Of a stretch of 64,000 nucleotides of DNA, positions 26,805-35,845 are shown piece after piece (the first letter of the stretch is position 1; each line of letters starts with the position of its first letter). The position numbers and the translations under genes are program-made. The notes below the pieces were generated by a model, which was not told the origin of the DNA, did not search any database, and saw nothing but the letters and a program-made list of their open reading frames with translations. Origin of the DNA: Verrucomicrobiales bacterium (GTDB taxonomy: Bacteria; Verrucomicrobiota; Verrucomicrobiia; Limisphaerales; UBA11320); the NCBI GenBank assembly GCA_016793885.1, contig JAEUHE010000203.1, positions 1 through 64,000 of the forward strand, in the 5' to 3' direction.

Positions 26805-27800
26805 CTACGGCAATCGTCGCCACACAGTGTTGGCCAGAATCAACTCAAGGCACAGCGCCAACAGTCCTGGCACCACCGCCCACGGGAACAACTCCTCAAC
26901 CTGCACGTACTTCTTCACCTCGACCTCGGTCTTTTCCAGGCTGTCGATTTCCGCGTAGATCTTCTCGAGTGTCTCGGCGCTGTCCGCCCGAAAATACTTT
27001 CCGCCGGTCATGTTCGCAATCTTGGTCAAAGTGTCCTCATCGATGTCGACCTGCACCTGCCGATATCGCTTCTGACCAAAAGCGTCCACCACCGGCATCG
27101 GCGCCGTTCCGCGAATTCCCACGCCAATCGTATAGACTTTGATCCCCAACGCCCGAGCCGCCTCGGCCGCGGTCAAAGGCTGGACCTGACCGGCATTGTT
27201 CTGCCCATCGGTCATCAGAATCACGATCTTGCTCTTGGACTTGAGATCCCGCAAACGGTTGATGGCATTGCTCAACCCCGAGCCAATGGCCGTCCCATCC
27301 TCAATGGTGTGTAGCTCCAGGCGATCAATGTTCACCGTCAGAAACTCATGATCCAAAGTAAGCGGCGAGGCCACGTAATCGCGTCCTGCGAACACCACCA
27401 AACCGATCCGATCGCCCGGCCGCTTGAGAACGAAACTCTTCAGAACCTCCTTGGCCATGAAGAGACGGTTCACCTGTTTACCCCGATACCGGAAGTCCTC
27501 AGACTCCATACTCCCGGACAAGTCCAACGCCACGGCAATATCAATGCCGCTGGCCTTCATCGAGGATTCCTCCTGAACTTTCTGAGGCCGAGCCAACCCG
27601 ACGATCAGACCTATCAACGCCAACCAGCGCAACGCAGCCAGGATCCGCCCCGCATGAGATCGATGGATTCCCGTGACCGGCTTGACGATTTGAACCGATG
27701 AGTAGAGAAAGGCCGCTGGCTGCCCGCGCTTACCCTTGAGCCAAGCCAGCAGCGGCAAGGCGAGCAGCAACAACAAGAACCATGGATGCGCAAAGGTCAT
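26805..27800 (-). CDS. BatA-like von Willebrand factor A membrane protein
   Basis: 331 aa from the ATG at 27800, chosen because it overlaps the upstream gene by 4 bp and starts the membrane helix MTFAHPWFLLLLLALPLLAWL; a frame extension to 27962 is out of character. A second helix is LRWLALIGLIVGLA. The VWA domain (about 85-290) has the MIDAS motif DLSGSMES and TDGQNN. A final helix lies near the C-terminus (FPWAVVPGLLALCLELILA). This is the last gene of the MoxR-DUF58-DUF4381-VWA operon (30441 to 26805), of the aerotolerance (Bat) type. Its exact role is not settled; VWA proteins here likely assemble with the MoxR ATPase. Confidence 0.9.
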   Translation of the reverse strand: MTFAHPWFLLLLLALPLLAWLKGKRGQPAAFLYSSVQIVKPVTGIHRSHAGRILAALRWLALIGLIVGLARPQKVQEESSMKASGIDIAVALDLSGSMESEDFRYRGKQVNRLFMAKEVLKSFVLKRPGDRIGLVVFAGRDYVASPLTLDHEFLTVNIDRLELHTIEDGTAIGSGLSNAINRLRDLKSKSKIVILMTDGQNNAGQVQPLTAAEAARALGIKVYTIGVGIRGTAPMPVVDAFGQKRYRQVQVDIDEDTLTKIANMTGGKYFRADSAETLEKIYAEIDSLEKTEVEVKKYVQVEELFPWAVVPGLLALCLELILANTVWRRLP

Positions 27801-28426
27801 GGCGTGGAGGGAACGGGCGGCGGCAAAGGCTTGGCTGGTGATGAATCCGAAGCACCGACGGCGGTTGGCATGGTCTCGTCCACCAACCGATCCGCAATTC
27901 GATGCAACGCGCGCAGCTCGTTTTCGGTAGGCTCTGAGCGCGCGAACTTGACGAGATCGCACTGTTCCAAGAACTGGCCCAAGGTCGTCTTTTGATCGGG
28001 AAACAAGTGGTTCGTCCGCTGCAGCTCCAGCAGGAATTCCTCCGTGGTCCGGTCCGGCGCCCGCAGTTCGAAGCGCTCCTCCAGATAGACCCGCGTGGCA
28101 TCCGACACCGCGATACAGAAGAGACGCGGATCGCTGATCAAACCGAGCGCCTGTTCCAGCTTCTGCTTCGCGCGCACATGCGGCGGCACCACCACTTCAG
28201 GGGCGGCCGGGCGAACCCGACGCTGCCGTCGCAGCCACAGCCAGACTAACAGCCCCAAAAGGGACAACGCCAGTGCCCCTACGATCCAGGGCCACGGTCC
28301 CAAGGGAATATCCACGGGCGGCTTGATCGCGCGAAGCTCGTTGGTGCCGCCGGCACCGTCCATCGAGCCCGGCGGCGGAACCAGGGCGGTCGCTGTCGAA
28401 GTGCTATTGGTTTTCTTGATCGCCAT
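27797..28426 (-). CDS. DUF4381-like membrane protein of the Bat-type operon
   Basis: 209 aa. One transmembrane helix near residues 45-67 (WPWIVGALALSLLGLLVWLWLRRQRR), then a basic stop-transfer and a helical cytoplasmic domain (RAKQKLEQALGLISDPRLFCIAVSDATRVYLEERF). Proteins of this shape sit between DUF58 and VWA genes in MoxR operons. The stop overlaps the VWA start by 4 bp; the start lies 15 bp after the DUF58 stop. Function unknown beyond the operon association. Confidence 0.72.
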   Translation of the reverse strand: MAIKKTNSTSTATALVPPPGSMDGAGGTNELRAIKPPVDIPLGPWPWIVGALALSLLGLLVWLWLRRQRRVRPAAPEVVVPPHVRAKQKLEQALGLISDPRLFCIAVSDATRVYLEERFELRAPDRTTEEFLLELQRTNHLFPDQKTTLGQFLEQCDLVKFARSEPTENELRALHRIADRLVDETMPTAVGASDSSPAKPLPPPVPSTP

Positions 28427-28441
28427 CGGTGCTACTCTCGA

Positions 28442-29395
28442 TTAGCCGTGCATCATGCGCTTCTGCCGGGTCTCAAAGAACTTCGCCAGCGCGCTGCCAT
28501 AAGGCTCATTGGTGCGAAGCTGAAGGGAGTCAATCCGGGCCGAACGGAAAAGCTTCAGCAAGTCAGCCTGAGCGTCCAGCTGACGCCGCTTAAACGCCTC
28601 GCGATGACGCTTGTCCCCCGTGTTGATCTCCACCAACTCCCCCGTTTCTGCGTCTCGCAGCATGAGACGTCCGAGCGCAGGAAGCATCTGCTCATACCGA
28701 TCAGCCACCTGCACCGCCACCACATCATGACGCCGATTAGTCTGCCTCAGCGATCCAATCACTGACGCGCCCATGGGCAGGGAAGGCACCAGCGAGTTCG
28801 GCTTGCTCTTGGGAACCGCCGAAGTCATGTCGTTCTCCCCGAGGAAATCAGAGATCACGGCCACGATGGCCCGATGAGGCGTCACGCGGTTCAAAAACTC
28901 CAAAGCGAGATTCAAATTGGTCCCCCGGCGCTTGGGCTCAAAAAAGAGAATCTCCCGGATCACCCGCAGCACATGGCGCTTGCCCTTCTTGGGAGGAAAA
29001 TAGCGCTCAACCTCATCGCTAAATAAAATGAGGCCGACCTTGTCATTGTTGCGAATCGCGGAAAACGCCAGGACCGAGGCAATCTCAGCCGCCAATTCGC
29101 GCTTGGACTGATCTCCGGACCCAAACAGCCCCGAACCGCTAACATCCACCACCAACATGAGGGTAAGCTCACGCTCTTCGACATACTTTTTTACAAAGGG
29201 ATGGTTGATCCGCGCGGTGACATTCCAATCGATGAAGCGCACGTCGTCGCCCGGCTGATATTCGCGCACCTCTTCAAAGTTCATCCCCTGCCCCTTGAAG
29301 ACGCTATGATACTGCCCGCCCAGCGTCTCCGTCACGAGACGGTTGGTTCGCAGTTCAATCTGGCGGATCTTTTTAAGGATTTCCCGGGGTATCAT
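28442..29395 (-). CDS. DUF58 domain protein
   Basis: 317 aa. The DUF58 signature is GQGMNFEEVREYQPGDDVRFIDWNVTAR, followed by a VWA-like part with MLVVDVSGSGLFGSG. It is cytoplasmic with no membrane segment, unlike longer DUF58 proteins. The gene lies between moxR (56 bp upstream) and the DUF4381-like gene. DUF58 proteins accompany MoxR ATPases and may act as adaptors; the reaction is not known. Confidence 0.92.
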   Translation of the reverse strand: MIPREILKKIRQIELRTNRLVTETLGGQYHSVFKGQGMNFEEVREYQPGDDVRFIDWNVTARINHPFVKKYVEERELTLMLVVDVSGSGLFGSGDQSKRELAAEIASVLAFSAIRNNDKVGLILFSDEVERYFPPKKGKRHVLRVIREILFFEPKRRGTNLNLALEFLNRVTPHRAIVAVISDFLGENDMTSAVPKSKPNSLVPSLPMGASVIGSLRQTNRRHDVVAVQVADRYEQMLPALGRLMLRDAETGELVEINTGDKRHREAFKRRQLDAQADLLKLFRSARIDSLQLRTNEPYGSALAKFFETRQKRMMHG

Positions 29396-29451
29396 GGCAC
29401 CTGGGCGAAATTCGCGATTTGCGCGGAGGAGAGAGACCTACGCACGTGGCC

Positions 29452-30441
29452 TCATGGCACCGGCAGCTCGTCGAAGATCCGCTGAATGATGCTCTCACTG
29501 GTCTTCTCCTCCGCCTCCGCCTCGTAGGTGATGGACACCCGATGTCGCAAGACGTCCATGCCGATGCTTTTGACATCCTGGGGCGTAACGTAGCCGCGCC
29601 CTTTCAGAAAAGCGTAGGCTTTAGAGGCCAGGGTGAGCGCGATCGTCGCGCGCGGGGAGGCACCGAGCTGAATGAAATCCTTCACCTGGATCTTGTACTG
29701 CTCGGGCTGACGAGTGGCACAGATCAAGTCCACAATGTAATCCTTCACCTTGTCGTCGATGTAGATGTCATTGATGACCTTCCGAGCCGCCATGATCTGC
29801 TGGGCATCCACCACCGCAGACGTGGACGGCAGATTCGAGGTGCGGGCCATCAGGTCCAGAATTTGGCGCTCCTCGGCGCGGCTGGGATACCCAATCTTGA
29901 GCTTCAGCATGAACCGGTCGACCTGCGCTTCGGGGAGCGGATAAGTTCCTTCCTGCTCAATGGGGTTCTGGGTCGCCATCACGAGGAAGGGCTCTTCCAA
30001 TTTGTAGGTGGTATCACCCAGCGTGATCTGTTTCTCCTGCATGGCTTCCAACAGCGCGCTTTGAACCTTGGCTGGGGCGCGGTTGATTTCATCGGCCAAC
30101 ACCAGATTGGCGAAGATGGGCCCCTTGCGGGTGGTGAACCCACCGGACCGACCATCGTATATCTGAGTGCCCACCACATCGGCCGGAAGCATGTCCGGAG
30201 TGAATTGAATGCGCGAAAACTTGACGTTCAAACAGGCGGCGAGGGATTTGACGGAGAGGGTCTTGGCCAAACCAGGAACGCCTTCCAGCAAAACGTGGCC
30301 ATTGGTCAACATTCCGATGGTCAATCGCTCGATCAGGTAGTTCTGACCGATGACCACCTTGGCCAGTTCACTGAACAGCGGCCGTACAAACGCGCTCGCC
30401 CTTTGAACTTCCTCGTTGATAGCAGTAATTCCGGTGTTCAT
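29452..30441 (-). CDS. moxR: MoxR-family AAA+ ATPase
   Basis: 329 aa from the ATG at 30441. AAA+ motifs: Walker A LLEGVPGLAKT (about 49-59), Walker B LVLADEINRAPAK, sensor 1 MATQNPIEQEGTYPLPEAQVDRF with the arginine finger region, and a C-terminal lid including QLGASPRATIAL. MoxR ATPases act as chaperones for VWA-containing partners. First gene of the four-gene minus-strand operon. An in-frame extension to 30846 overlaps the ThuA-like gene and reads like non-coding sequence. Confidence 0.94.
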   Translation of the reverse strand: MNTGITAINEEVQRASAFVRPLFSELAKVVIGQNYLIERLTIGMLTNGHVLLEGVPGLAKTLSVKSLAACLNVKFSRIQFTPDMLPADVVGTQIYDGRSGGFTTRKGPIFANLVLADEINRAPAKVQSALLEAMQEKQITLGDTTYKLEEPFLVMATQNPIEQEGTYPLPEAQVDRFMLKLKIGYPSRAEERQILDLMARTSNLPSTSAVVDAQQIMAARKVINDIYIDDKVKDYIVDLICATRQPEQYKIQVKDFIQLGASPRATIALTLASKAYAFLKGRGYVTPQDVKSIGMDVLRHRVSITYEAEAEEKTSESIIQRIFDELPVP

Positions 30442-30549
30442 CGTTGAGGTAGTTAGTAGCGGGAAGGCGGCGGGAATTCCAGCACGTAGATTGGGCAATC
30501 GGCAAACCCCGTCTGAATAGGGTTGGCTCAGCTCGCGTCCTTTCCCATA

Positions 30550-31446
30550 ATGCACCTCATGACACCCCGCTCGATGGTTCGCTCCTGCGCGCTGGCGCTC
30601 TCGCTGCTGGCCCTTGCTCTCATGCCCGCAATGGCCGCCACCAAAAAGATCCTCCTCATCGCCGGAAGCCGAAGTCACGGCGCGGGGGAGCATGAATTCC
30701 GTGCCGGCTGCCTCCTGCTCCAGAAGGCGCTGAACCAGGTTCCGGGGGTGATTTCGGAGGTAGCCTCCAACGGGTGGCCTACGAGCGATGCCGCCTTCAA
30801 CGGCATCGATGCCGTGGTGATTTACTCCGACGGCGGCAACGGACACCCCGCCATCAAGCCAGAACGCCTCAAAAAGCTGCAGGAACTGATGGACCGCGGG
30901 GTGGGCCTAGGTTGTGCGCACTACGGAGTCGAAGTTCCCAAAGGAGAACCGGGGGATGCTCTGCTGCGCTGGATCGGTGGCTATTTCGAAATGTTCTGGT
31001 CCGTGAACCCGCACTGGACAGCCGATTTCTCCAATCTGCCCAAACACCCCATCACTCAAGGAGTTAAACCCTTCAAAATCAACGATGAATGGTATTATCA
31101 CATGCGCTTCCGTGAAGGCATGTCCGGGGTGACGCCACTGCTCAGCGCGCTGCCCCCCGCGTCCACTCTACAGAGACCCGACGGCCCTCATAGCGGCAAC
31201 CCCGCGGTCCGAGCGGCGGTAGGCCGGGGCGAAGCTCAACATGTGATGTGGTGCACCGAACGAACGGATGGTGGGCGGGGATTTGGATTCACAGGGGGAC
31301 ACTTCCACAAAAATTGGGGCGATGAAAACTTCCGGAAGATCGTGCTTAACGCAGTTTTGTGGATCGCCCATGCAACGGTGCCGCCGGATGGGGTTTCCGT
31401 TCCTATTAGCCCGGAGACCCTGAAGGCGAACCTGGATCCCAAGTAA
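30550..31446 (+). CDS. ThuA-like secreted protein
   Basis: 298 aa from the ATG at 30550 (another ATG at 30559). Signal peptide through about ALALMPAMAA. ThuA domain: KILLIAGSRSHGAGEHEF, VVIYSDGGNGHP, GLGCAHYGVEVPKG, INDEWYYHMRF and GFGFTGGHFHKNWGDENFRKIVLNAVLWIA, the family's glutamine-amidotransferase-like fold. ThuA-like proteins are abundant in PVC bacteria, are linked to carbohydrate metabolism and lack an agreed reaction. Divergent from the moxR operon with 108 bp between starts. Confidence 0.87.
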   Translation: MHLMTPRSMVRSCALALSLLALALMPAMAATKKILLIAGSRSHGAGEHEFRAGCLLLQKALNQVPGVISEVASNGWPTSDAAFNGIDAVVIYSDGGNGHPAIKPERLKKLQELMDRGVGLGCAHYGVEVPKGEPGDALLRWIGGYFEMFWSVNPHWTADFSNLPKHPITQGVKPFKINDEWYYHMRFREGMSGVTPLLSALPPASTLQRPDGPHSGNPAVRAAVGRGEAQHVMWCTERTDGGRGFGFTGGHFHKNWGDENFRKIVLNAVLWIAHATVPPDGVSVPISPETLKANLDPK

Positions 31447-31591
31447 GGGATGGATGGTCATTTTAGATGTTGGATTTGCGATTGAACGAAGCCGGAAGAG
31501 ATCCTTTTTTGGCTCGCTGCGCCAACATCCTCGCCCAAACCAATCCAACATCGGCAATCCAAAATCCAAAATCTAAAATCCAAAATGAGAG
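31447..31591. repeat. AT-rich inverted repeat with CCAAAAT units
   Basis: Near 31557-31585 four short units of the form TCCAAAAT/TCTAAAAT follow each other. CATTTTAGATGTTGGATTTG near 31460 pairs imperfectly with them and with CCAATCCAACATCGG near 31543. It separates the convergent ThuA-like and HDOD genes and may serve as a bidirectional terminator. Confidence 0.5.
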
Positions 31592-32818
31592 TCACTCCCC
31601 TGACGCCTGCTTGGCTCGCTGGAACGCAATTAAACCCGCGTTTTGCCACGCATCCAATCGGGCTGTGAGCCCTAGCGACATCAGGTATTCCACATCGGCC
31701 AACTGCTTGAAATGCTCGGGTTTACCCTCACTGTAGGCGTGATCCAGGGCATTTCCAACGTGCACGGCCGTCAGTGGGCTGAACTGGTTGGAGGGGCTCT
31801 CCATCGGTTCATTGTGAAACGCAACCGCTTCCACAATCGACTCAGGAAGCCCCCACAGCCCGAGTAGGTAGGCTGCCACCTGGGAGTGCGTGCAGCCAAA
31901 CACCTGCTTCTCCGCTTCATGCATGGAAATCTGAGCGCGGGTCGCCAGCGCCGTCGCCTCTCGGCACAAGGAGGACAGATTCGCGATCAACACCATCTTC
32001 CCCAAGTCGTGCAACAGGCCGGCGAGAAAGGCTTCTTCGCAAAAGGCGGATGCTTGATGCTCTTCTTGAGCGACACATCGAGCCAACACCCCAGTCCGCC
32101 AGCAATGTTCCCAGATCGCGGTAGGGGAATAGTCGCGCACGCGAACGCCATCGAAGCGAGAGTAAACCGGAACGGTCAGCACTAGCGCCTTGATGATCTG
32201 CAACCCCACATAGTTGATCGCCTCCCCCAGGGACTCGATGCGGCGGGGCAATCCAAAGAAGCTTGAGTTGACCAATTGAAGGATCTTGGCCGTAACGGAC
32301 GGATCGCGGGCGATGATCGCTTCGACTCGATCGATCGACGAATGCGGCGACTGAAGCTCTTTGCCCAGCTCGATATAGAGCGAGGGAATGGTAGGCAGCA
32401 AACTGCATTGGGCGATGAGCCGACGCAGAACGTCGTTGGAGAGCAAATCCCGCAAGCCGAAGACCCGGCGGATGGTTTGCCGAAAAACGTCCAAGCTAAG
32501 CGGCTTGGAAAAACACTGATGCGCCGGCACGGAAAGGCGGATGATGTCATCAGGGTCGAGCTGTCCCGACAAGATGAAGCGCATGGTCTGGGGTGACTGT
32601 TGTTGAACCTGATCCAACAGGTCCGCGCCGTCCATCTCCGGCATCTGAAAATCCGCCACTACCACGTCGAAGGGCGTAGAGCTCAACAACTGCAGGGCTT
32701 CAGCACCACGGGTCGCCGAGGCCATGACCCAGTTGGGCTCGGCGATCCGCAACGCTTCCTGAAAGGCCAGGAGGAACGTGGCATCGTCATCCACAAAGAG
32801 AATGTGCTTTTTTGTCAT
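31592..32818 (-). CDS. Response regulator with HDOD output domain
   Basis: 408 aa from the ATG at 32818. The receiver domain (1-120) has HILFVDDDATFL with the acidic pocket and the phospho-acceptor Asp in VVVADFQMPEMDG; the switch Lys is in CFSKPLS. The HDOD domain (about 140-340) has LPTIPSLYIEL, FGLPRRIESLGEAINYVGL and the degenerate HD motif FLAGLLHDLGKMVL. HDOD proteins act in signalling and regulation of motility or stress, usually without nuclease or phosphodiesterase activity; this one keeps an HD pair. No histidine kinase is next to it. Confidence 0.93.
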   Translation of the reverse strand: MTKKHILFVDDDATFLLAFQEALRIAEPNWVMASATRGAEALQLLSSTPFDVVVADFQMPEMDGADLLDQVQQQSPQTMRFILSGQLDPDDIIRLSVPAHQCFSKPLSLDVFRQTIRRVFGLRDLLSNDVLRRLIAQCSLLPTIPSLYIELGKELQSPHSSIDRVEAIIARDPSVTAKILQLVNSSFFGLPRRIESLGEAINYVGLQIIKALVLTVPVYSRFDGVRVRDYSPTAIWEHCWRTGVLARCVAQEEHQASAFCEEAFLAGLLHDLGKMVLIANLSSLCREATALATRAQISMHEAEKQVFGCTHSQVAAYLLGLWGLPESIVEAVAFHNEPMESPSNQFSPLTAVHVGNALDHAYSEGKPEHFKQLADVEYLMSLGLTARLDAWQNAGLIAFQRAKQASGE

Positions 32819-32902
32819 GAGCGCAGGTCGAGAGCGAACCGGGTTCGCATCTGAACAAACCAACTAACACATTGATCGTAAGCCCAGCCCCTCGGCTTAA
32901 CC

Positions 32903-34096
32903 CTAAAGTTTGAACGTCGAAAACACCAGAAAGGCGTGTTGCTCCAACAGGCTCCAACTGCCATCCCAGGACAGATACTGCGTCGCATACACGAAAACCA
33001 CATACAGTAGCGCTACCAACAACAAAACCAGTCGGCCGGCCCAGCGGAAGAACACATGCCGCGGCAACTGTCGCCGACTGGCCCTCCCAACCGCCCATCC
33101 GGTCAGAAGCCGGGCCGGGAACATGAACAGGACAAACACCAGACTGGGCAGCCAGGCGATTTCCCGAGGCGGCAGCTCGATTTTCAACAGATACAAAGGG
33201 AGCGCCAGAACCACGGTCACCAACCCGGTTAAACAGAACGCGACCGGGGCGCGGATGAACCACTGACGAATCGGCCCAAGCTCGAAGAACGCCGCCAACC
33301 GATTCTCCAACGCGAACCGGGCCTGCAGGAAGGGTAGATAAATGGCTACACACACCAGTCCCAAGCCACCTGCCAACGACAGGATTCCTCCGCCTTGTGC
33401 CGCCGGAAGCTGGGCGGCCCAGATCAACAGCCCTACGGGAACGGCCAGCCAGGCCAGCGAGCCCACCAATCCACGAAACCCAAGCCAGAAATAGTAATTC
33501 AGCCGAAGACTCGCGCCGTATTCCAGGACGGAGTGCCAGACCTGTCCCCACGGGCTACACGCCGCCACCGAACGAAAAAAGAGCCTCGGCGCCGGCCAGA
33601 GAAAATGCCGCAATCGACCGCCCCGCACACTCGCCCACACCACCTGGCCCGCAGCCAGGATCGCCATAATCCACAGACCCACCCGCCAACCCTGCGCCAG
33701 TCCACTCCCGGGATCCACCAACTCAGCGTCGCGCCACAGTCCCGAAACGAGACGCACGGGTAGAAACACCAGCCAGGCACCCAGCACGATCCTGCCCACA
33801 ACCGCAGCCTGGGGAAGACCAACAAAACCATCCCGAAGTCTCCCAGTGATTGCTACCCGCCCCGTCACATGCAGCAAATAACCCAAACTCAGCACATTGA
33901 GCACCGGGATAACTGCCAGCACCGCCAACCCCGCCATCAGGGACACCCAACCAAAACCCCAGTCCATGGCCTTCAGCAAAGCTCTCCCGCACCGCCGCCC
34001 CCATCCCTCTGGGATGGGAATCGGGGCAGTTTCGCTCTGAGCCGCCTGGATGACGCCTGCACTCAGCCCCACCGAATCATCAATCGTCGCCTGCAT
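32903..34096 (-). CDS. Polytopic membrane protein of unknown function
   Basis: 397 aa from the ATG at 34096; the longer frame to 34108 begins with TTG. At least seven hydrophobic segments are visible, for example WVSLMAGLAVLAVIPVLNVLSLGYLL, IVLGAWLVFLPVRLV, LAGGLGLVCVAIYLPFL, FCLTGLVTVVLALPLYLL and LVLLLVALLYVVFVYAT. LNVLSLGYLLHVTGRVA resembles the start of DUF4013-type proteins. No catalytic motif. It lies 84 bp upstream of the HDOD gene on the same strand. Confidence 0.72.
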   Translation of the reverse strand: MQATIDDSVGLSAGVIQAAQSETAPIPIPEGWGRRCGRALLKAMDWGFGWVSLMAGLAVLAVIPVLNVLSLGYLLHVTGRVAITGRLRDGFVGLPQAAVVGRIVLGAWLVFLPVRLVSGLWRDAELVDPGSGLAQGWRVGLWIMAILAAGQVVWASVRGGRLRHFLWPAPRLFFRSVAACSPWGQVWHSVLEYGASLRLNYYFWLGFRGLVGSLAWLAVPVGLLIWAAQLPAAQGGGILSLAGGLGLVCVAIYLPFLQARFALENRLAAFFELGPIRQWFIRAPVAFCLTGLVTVVLALPLYLLKIELPPREIAWLPSLVFVLFMFPARLLTGWAVGRASRRQLPRHVFFRWAGRLVLLLVALLYVVFVYATQYLSWDGSWSLLEQHAFLVFSTFKL

Positions 34097-34206
34097 TTTC
34101 TGAAACAAATCAGATGTCCTGCTGCTATTAATAACCAGAGCGTCGGGGTGAAAGTTTCAATGATCTGAAACGAAATCGTGGCCACCCCGAAGCCCTCGGC
34201 TGACTC

Positions 34207-35844
34207 ATGAACTCACGGCTCAAACTGATGATCGTCGGCACGCTGACGCTGGGAATCACAGCTTGGGGACTGGTGCGGTTGCTTCCGCCTGAACCCTTCG
34301 CACCGCCTCAAAGCCTGGAGGCCATCCTGACCTCCCGTCCGGAAATCCAAAAGATGACTCAGGAGATCGATCTGGGGTTCGCCCAGGTTTGGAAGCAGCA
34401 GAACCTCACGCCGGCACCGCGCGCGCCGGATCTCACGGTCGCTCGCCGCCTCTCCCTCGCCTTGGCCGGCACCATTCCCTCTGTCGAAGAAATCCGAGCG
34501 TTCGAAAAGGTCGAACCTTCCCAGCGTCTGGACTGGTGGCTGGCCCACCTGCTTGAAGACCGTCGCACCAGCGACTACCTCGCCGAGCGACTCGCCCGCA
34601 TTTCGGTGGGGGTTGAGGATGGGCCGTTCATTTTGTATCGCCGCCATCGGCTCGTCAGCTGGCTCAGCGACCAGCTCTACGCGAACCGGCCCTACGATGA
34701 GATCGTCCGCGAACTGGTTTCTGCCGAAGGCATCTGGACCTCGAAACCTGAGGTGAACTTCATCACGGTCACCGTCGATCCCAACAACGAAGAAAAAGGT
34801 CCGGATGAGCAAAAACTCGCCGCACGGGTTTCCCGCGCGTTTCTCGGAGTGCGTCTGGACTGTGTACAATGTCACGATGACCTTTTCGGAAAGCGTTGGA
34901 AGCAAACGGACTTCCACCAACTGGCTGCGTTCTTCGCCCCGGCCGAGATGTCGCTCACGGGGTTGCGCGACAATCCGAAGTTGGATTACCAGTTCCGATA
35001 TCTCCGGAGAGACGACTCAGAGACGATCGCCCCACAGGTGCCCTTTCAGCGGGAGTTGCTCCCGCAGTCCGGGCCGCCACGCGAACGCCTAGGACAGTGG
35101 ATCACCCATCCCGAGAACCGCGCCTTCGCCCGCACAACCGTCAATCGGCTCTGGGCTCTGCTCTTCAACCGTCCACTCCACAAACCGATTGATGACATCC
35201 CACTGGAAGGCCCATTCCCCCCGGGGATGGAGCTTCTGGCCGATGACCTCATCGCTCACCACTTCGACCTGCAGCGGCTCATCCGAATCATCGCGTCCAC
35301 CCGGGTCTTTCAACTCGACAGCCGATCGGCCGATCCCACCCACCCCATCGCGGCGCAGGCAGAAACGCACCTGGCGGCCTATCCCCTCACCCGTTTACGT
35401 CCGGAGCAGATGGCCGGAAGCATTCTCCAGTCCTCCACCCTTCGCACCCTGGATGCAGAGTCCCATGTGCTTGTCCGACTTATGCGGTTCGCCCAGCAAA
35501 AGGATTTCGTAAAACGATTCGGGGGCGTGGGAGAGGATGAGTTCGACGAATTTTCGGGAACCCTGCCCCAGCGACTGATCCTGATGAATGGAAAGCTGGT
35601 CCACGAGCGGACGAAGGAGGATTTGGCTCTCAATGCCTCCACCCGCATCGGAAAACTCGCTCCCAATCCATCGGTGGCAGTGGAGAGTGCTTATCTCGCG
35701 ACTCTAACCCGGCGTCCCACCTCCGCCGAGGCGGCACACTTCAAAGCCCAGTACCGGAAGCTGGGTATCCAGAGCAGCTCGTCATTCATGGAGGACCTGT
35801 TTTGGACGCTGATCAATTCGACTGAGTACTCTTGGAATCACTAA
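34207..35844 (+). CDS. DUF1549/DUF1553 domain protein
   Basis: 545 aa. An N-terminal helix (LMIVGTLTLGITAWGLVRLL) probably anchors it outside the cytoplasm. DUF1549 is marked by RRLSLALAGTIPSVEEIRAFE and the segment FLGVRLDCVQCHDDLFGKRW; DUF1553 by WITHPENRAFARTTVNRLWALLFNRPLHKPIDD. Members in Planctomycetes and Verrucomicrobia often carry a cytochrome c domain and run to 700-1000 aa; this one is short and has none, and its single CxxH-like site (VQCHDD) is not a haem motif. It stops 1 bp before the DUF1501 gene, the usual pairing. Function unknown. Confidence 0.88.
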   Translation: MNSRLKLMIVGTLTLGITAWGLVRLLPPEPFAPPQSLEAILTSRPEIQKMTQEIDLGFAQVWKQQNLTPAPRAPDLTVARRLSLALAGTIPSVEEIRAFEKVEPSQRLDWWLAHLLEDRRTSDYLAERLARISVGVEDGPFILYRRHRLVSWLSDQLYANRPYDEIVRELVSAEGIWTSKPEVNFITVTVDPNNEEKGPDEQKLAARVSRAFLGVRLDCVQCHDDLFGKRWKQTDFHQLAAFFAPAEMSLTGLRDNPKLDYQFRYLRRDDSETIAPQVPFQRELLPQSGPPRERLGQWITHPENRAFARTTVNRLWALLFNRPLHKPIDDIPLEGPFPPGMELLADDLIAHHFDLQRLIRIIASTRVFQLDSRSADPTHPIAAQAETHLAAYPLTRLRPEQMAGSILQSSTLRTLDAESHVLVRLMRFAQQKDFVKRFGGVGEDEFDEFSGTLPQRLILMNGKLVHERTKEDLALNASTRIGKLAPNPSVAVESAYLATLTRRPTSAEAAHFKAQYRKLGIQSSSSFMEDLFWTLINSTEYSWNH

Positions 35845-35845
35845 C

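Noticed and set aside
29419-30447. 342-codon + strand frame opposite moxR
   Set aside because: The antisense MoxR frame has a complete set of AAA+ motifs.
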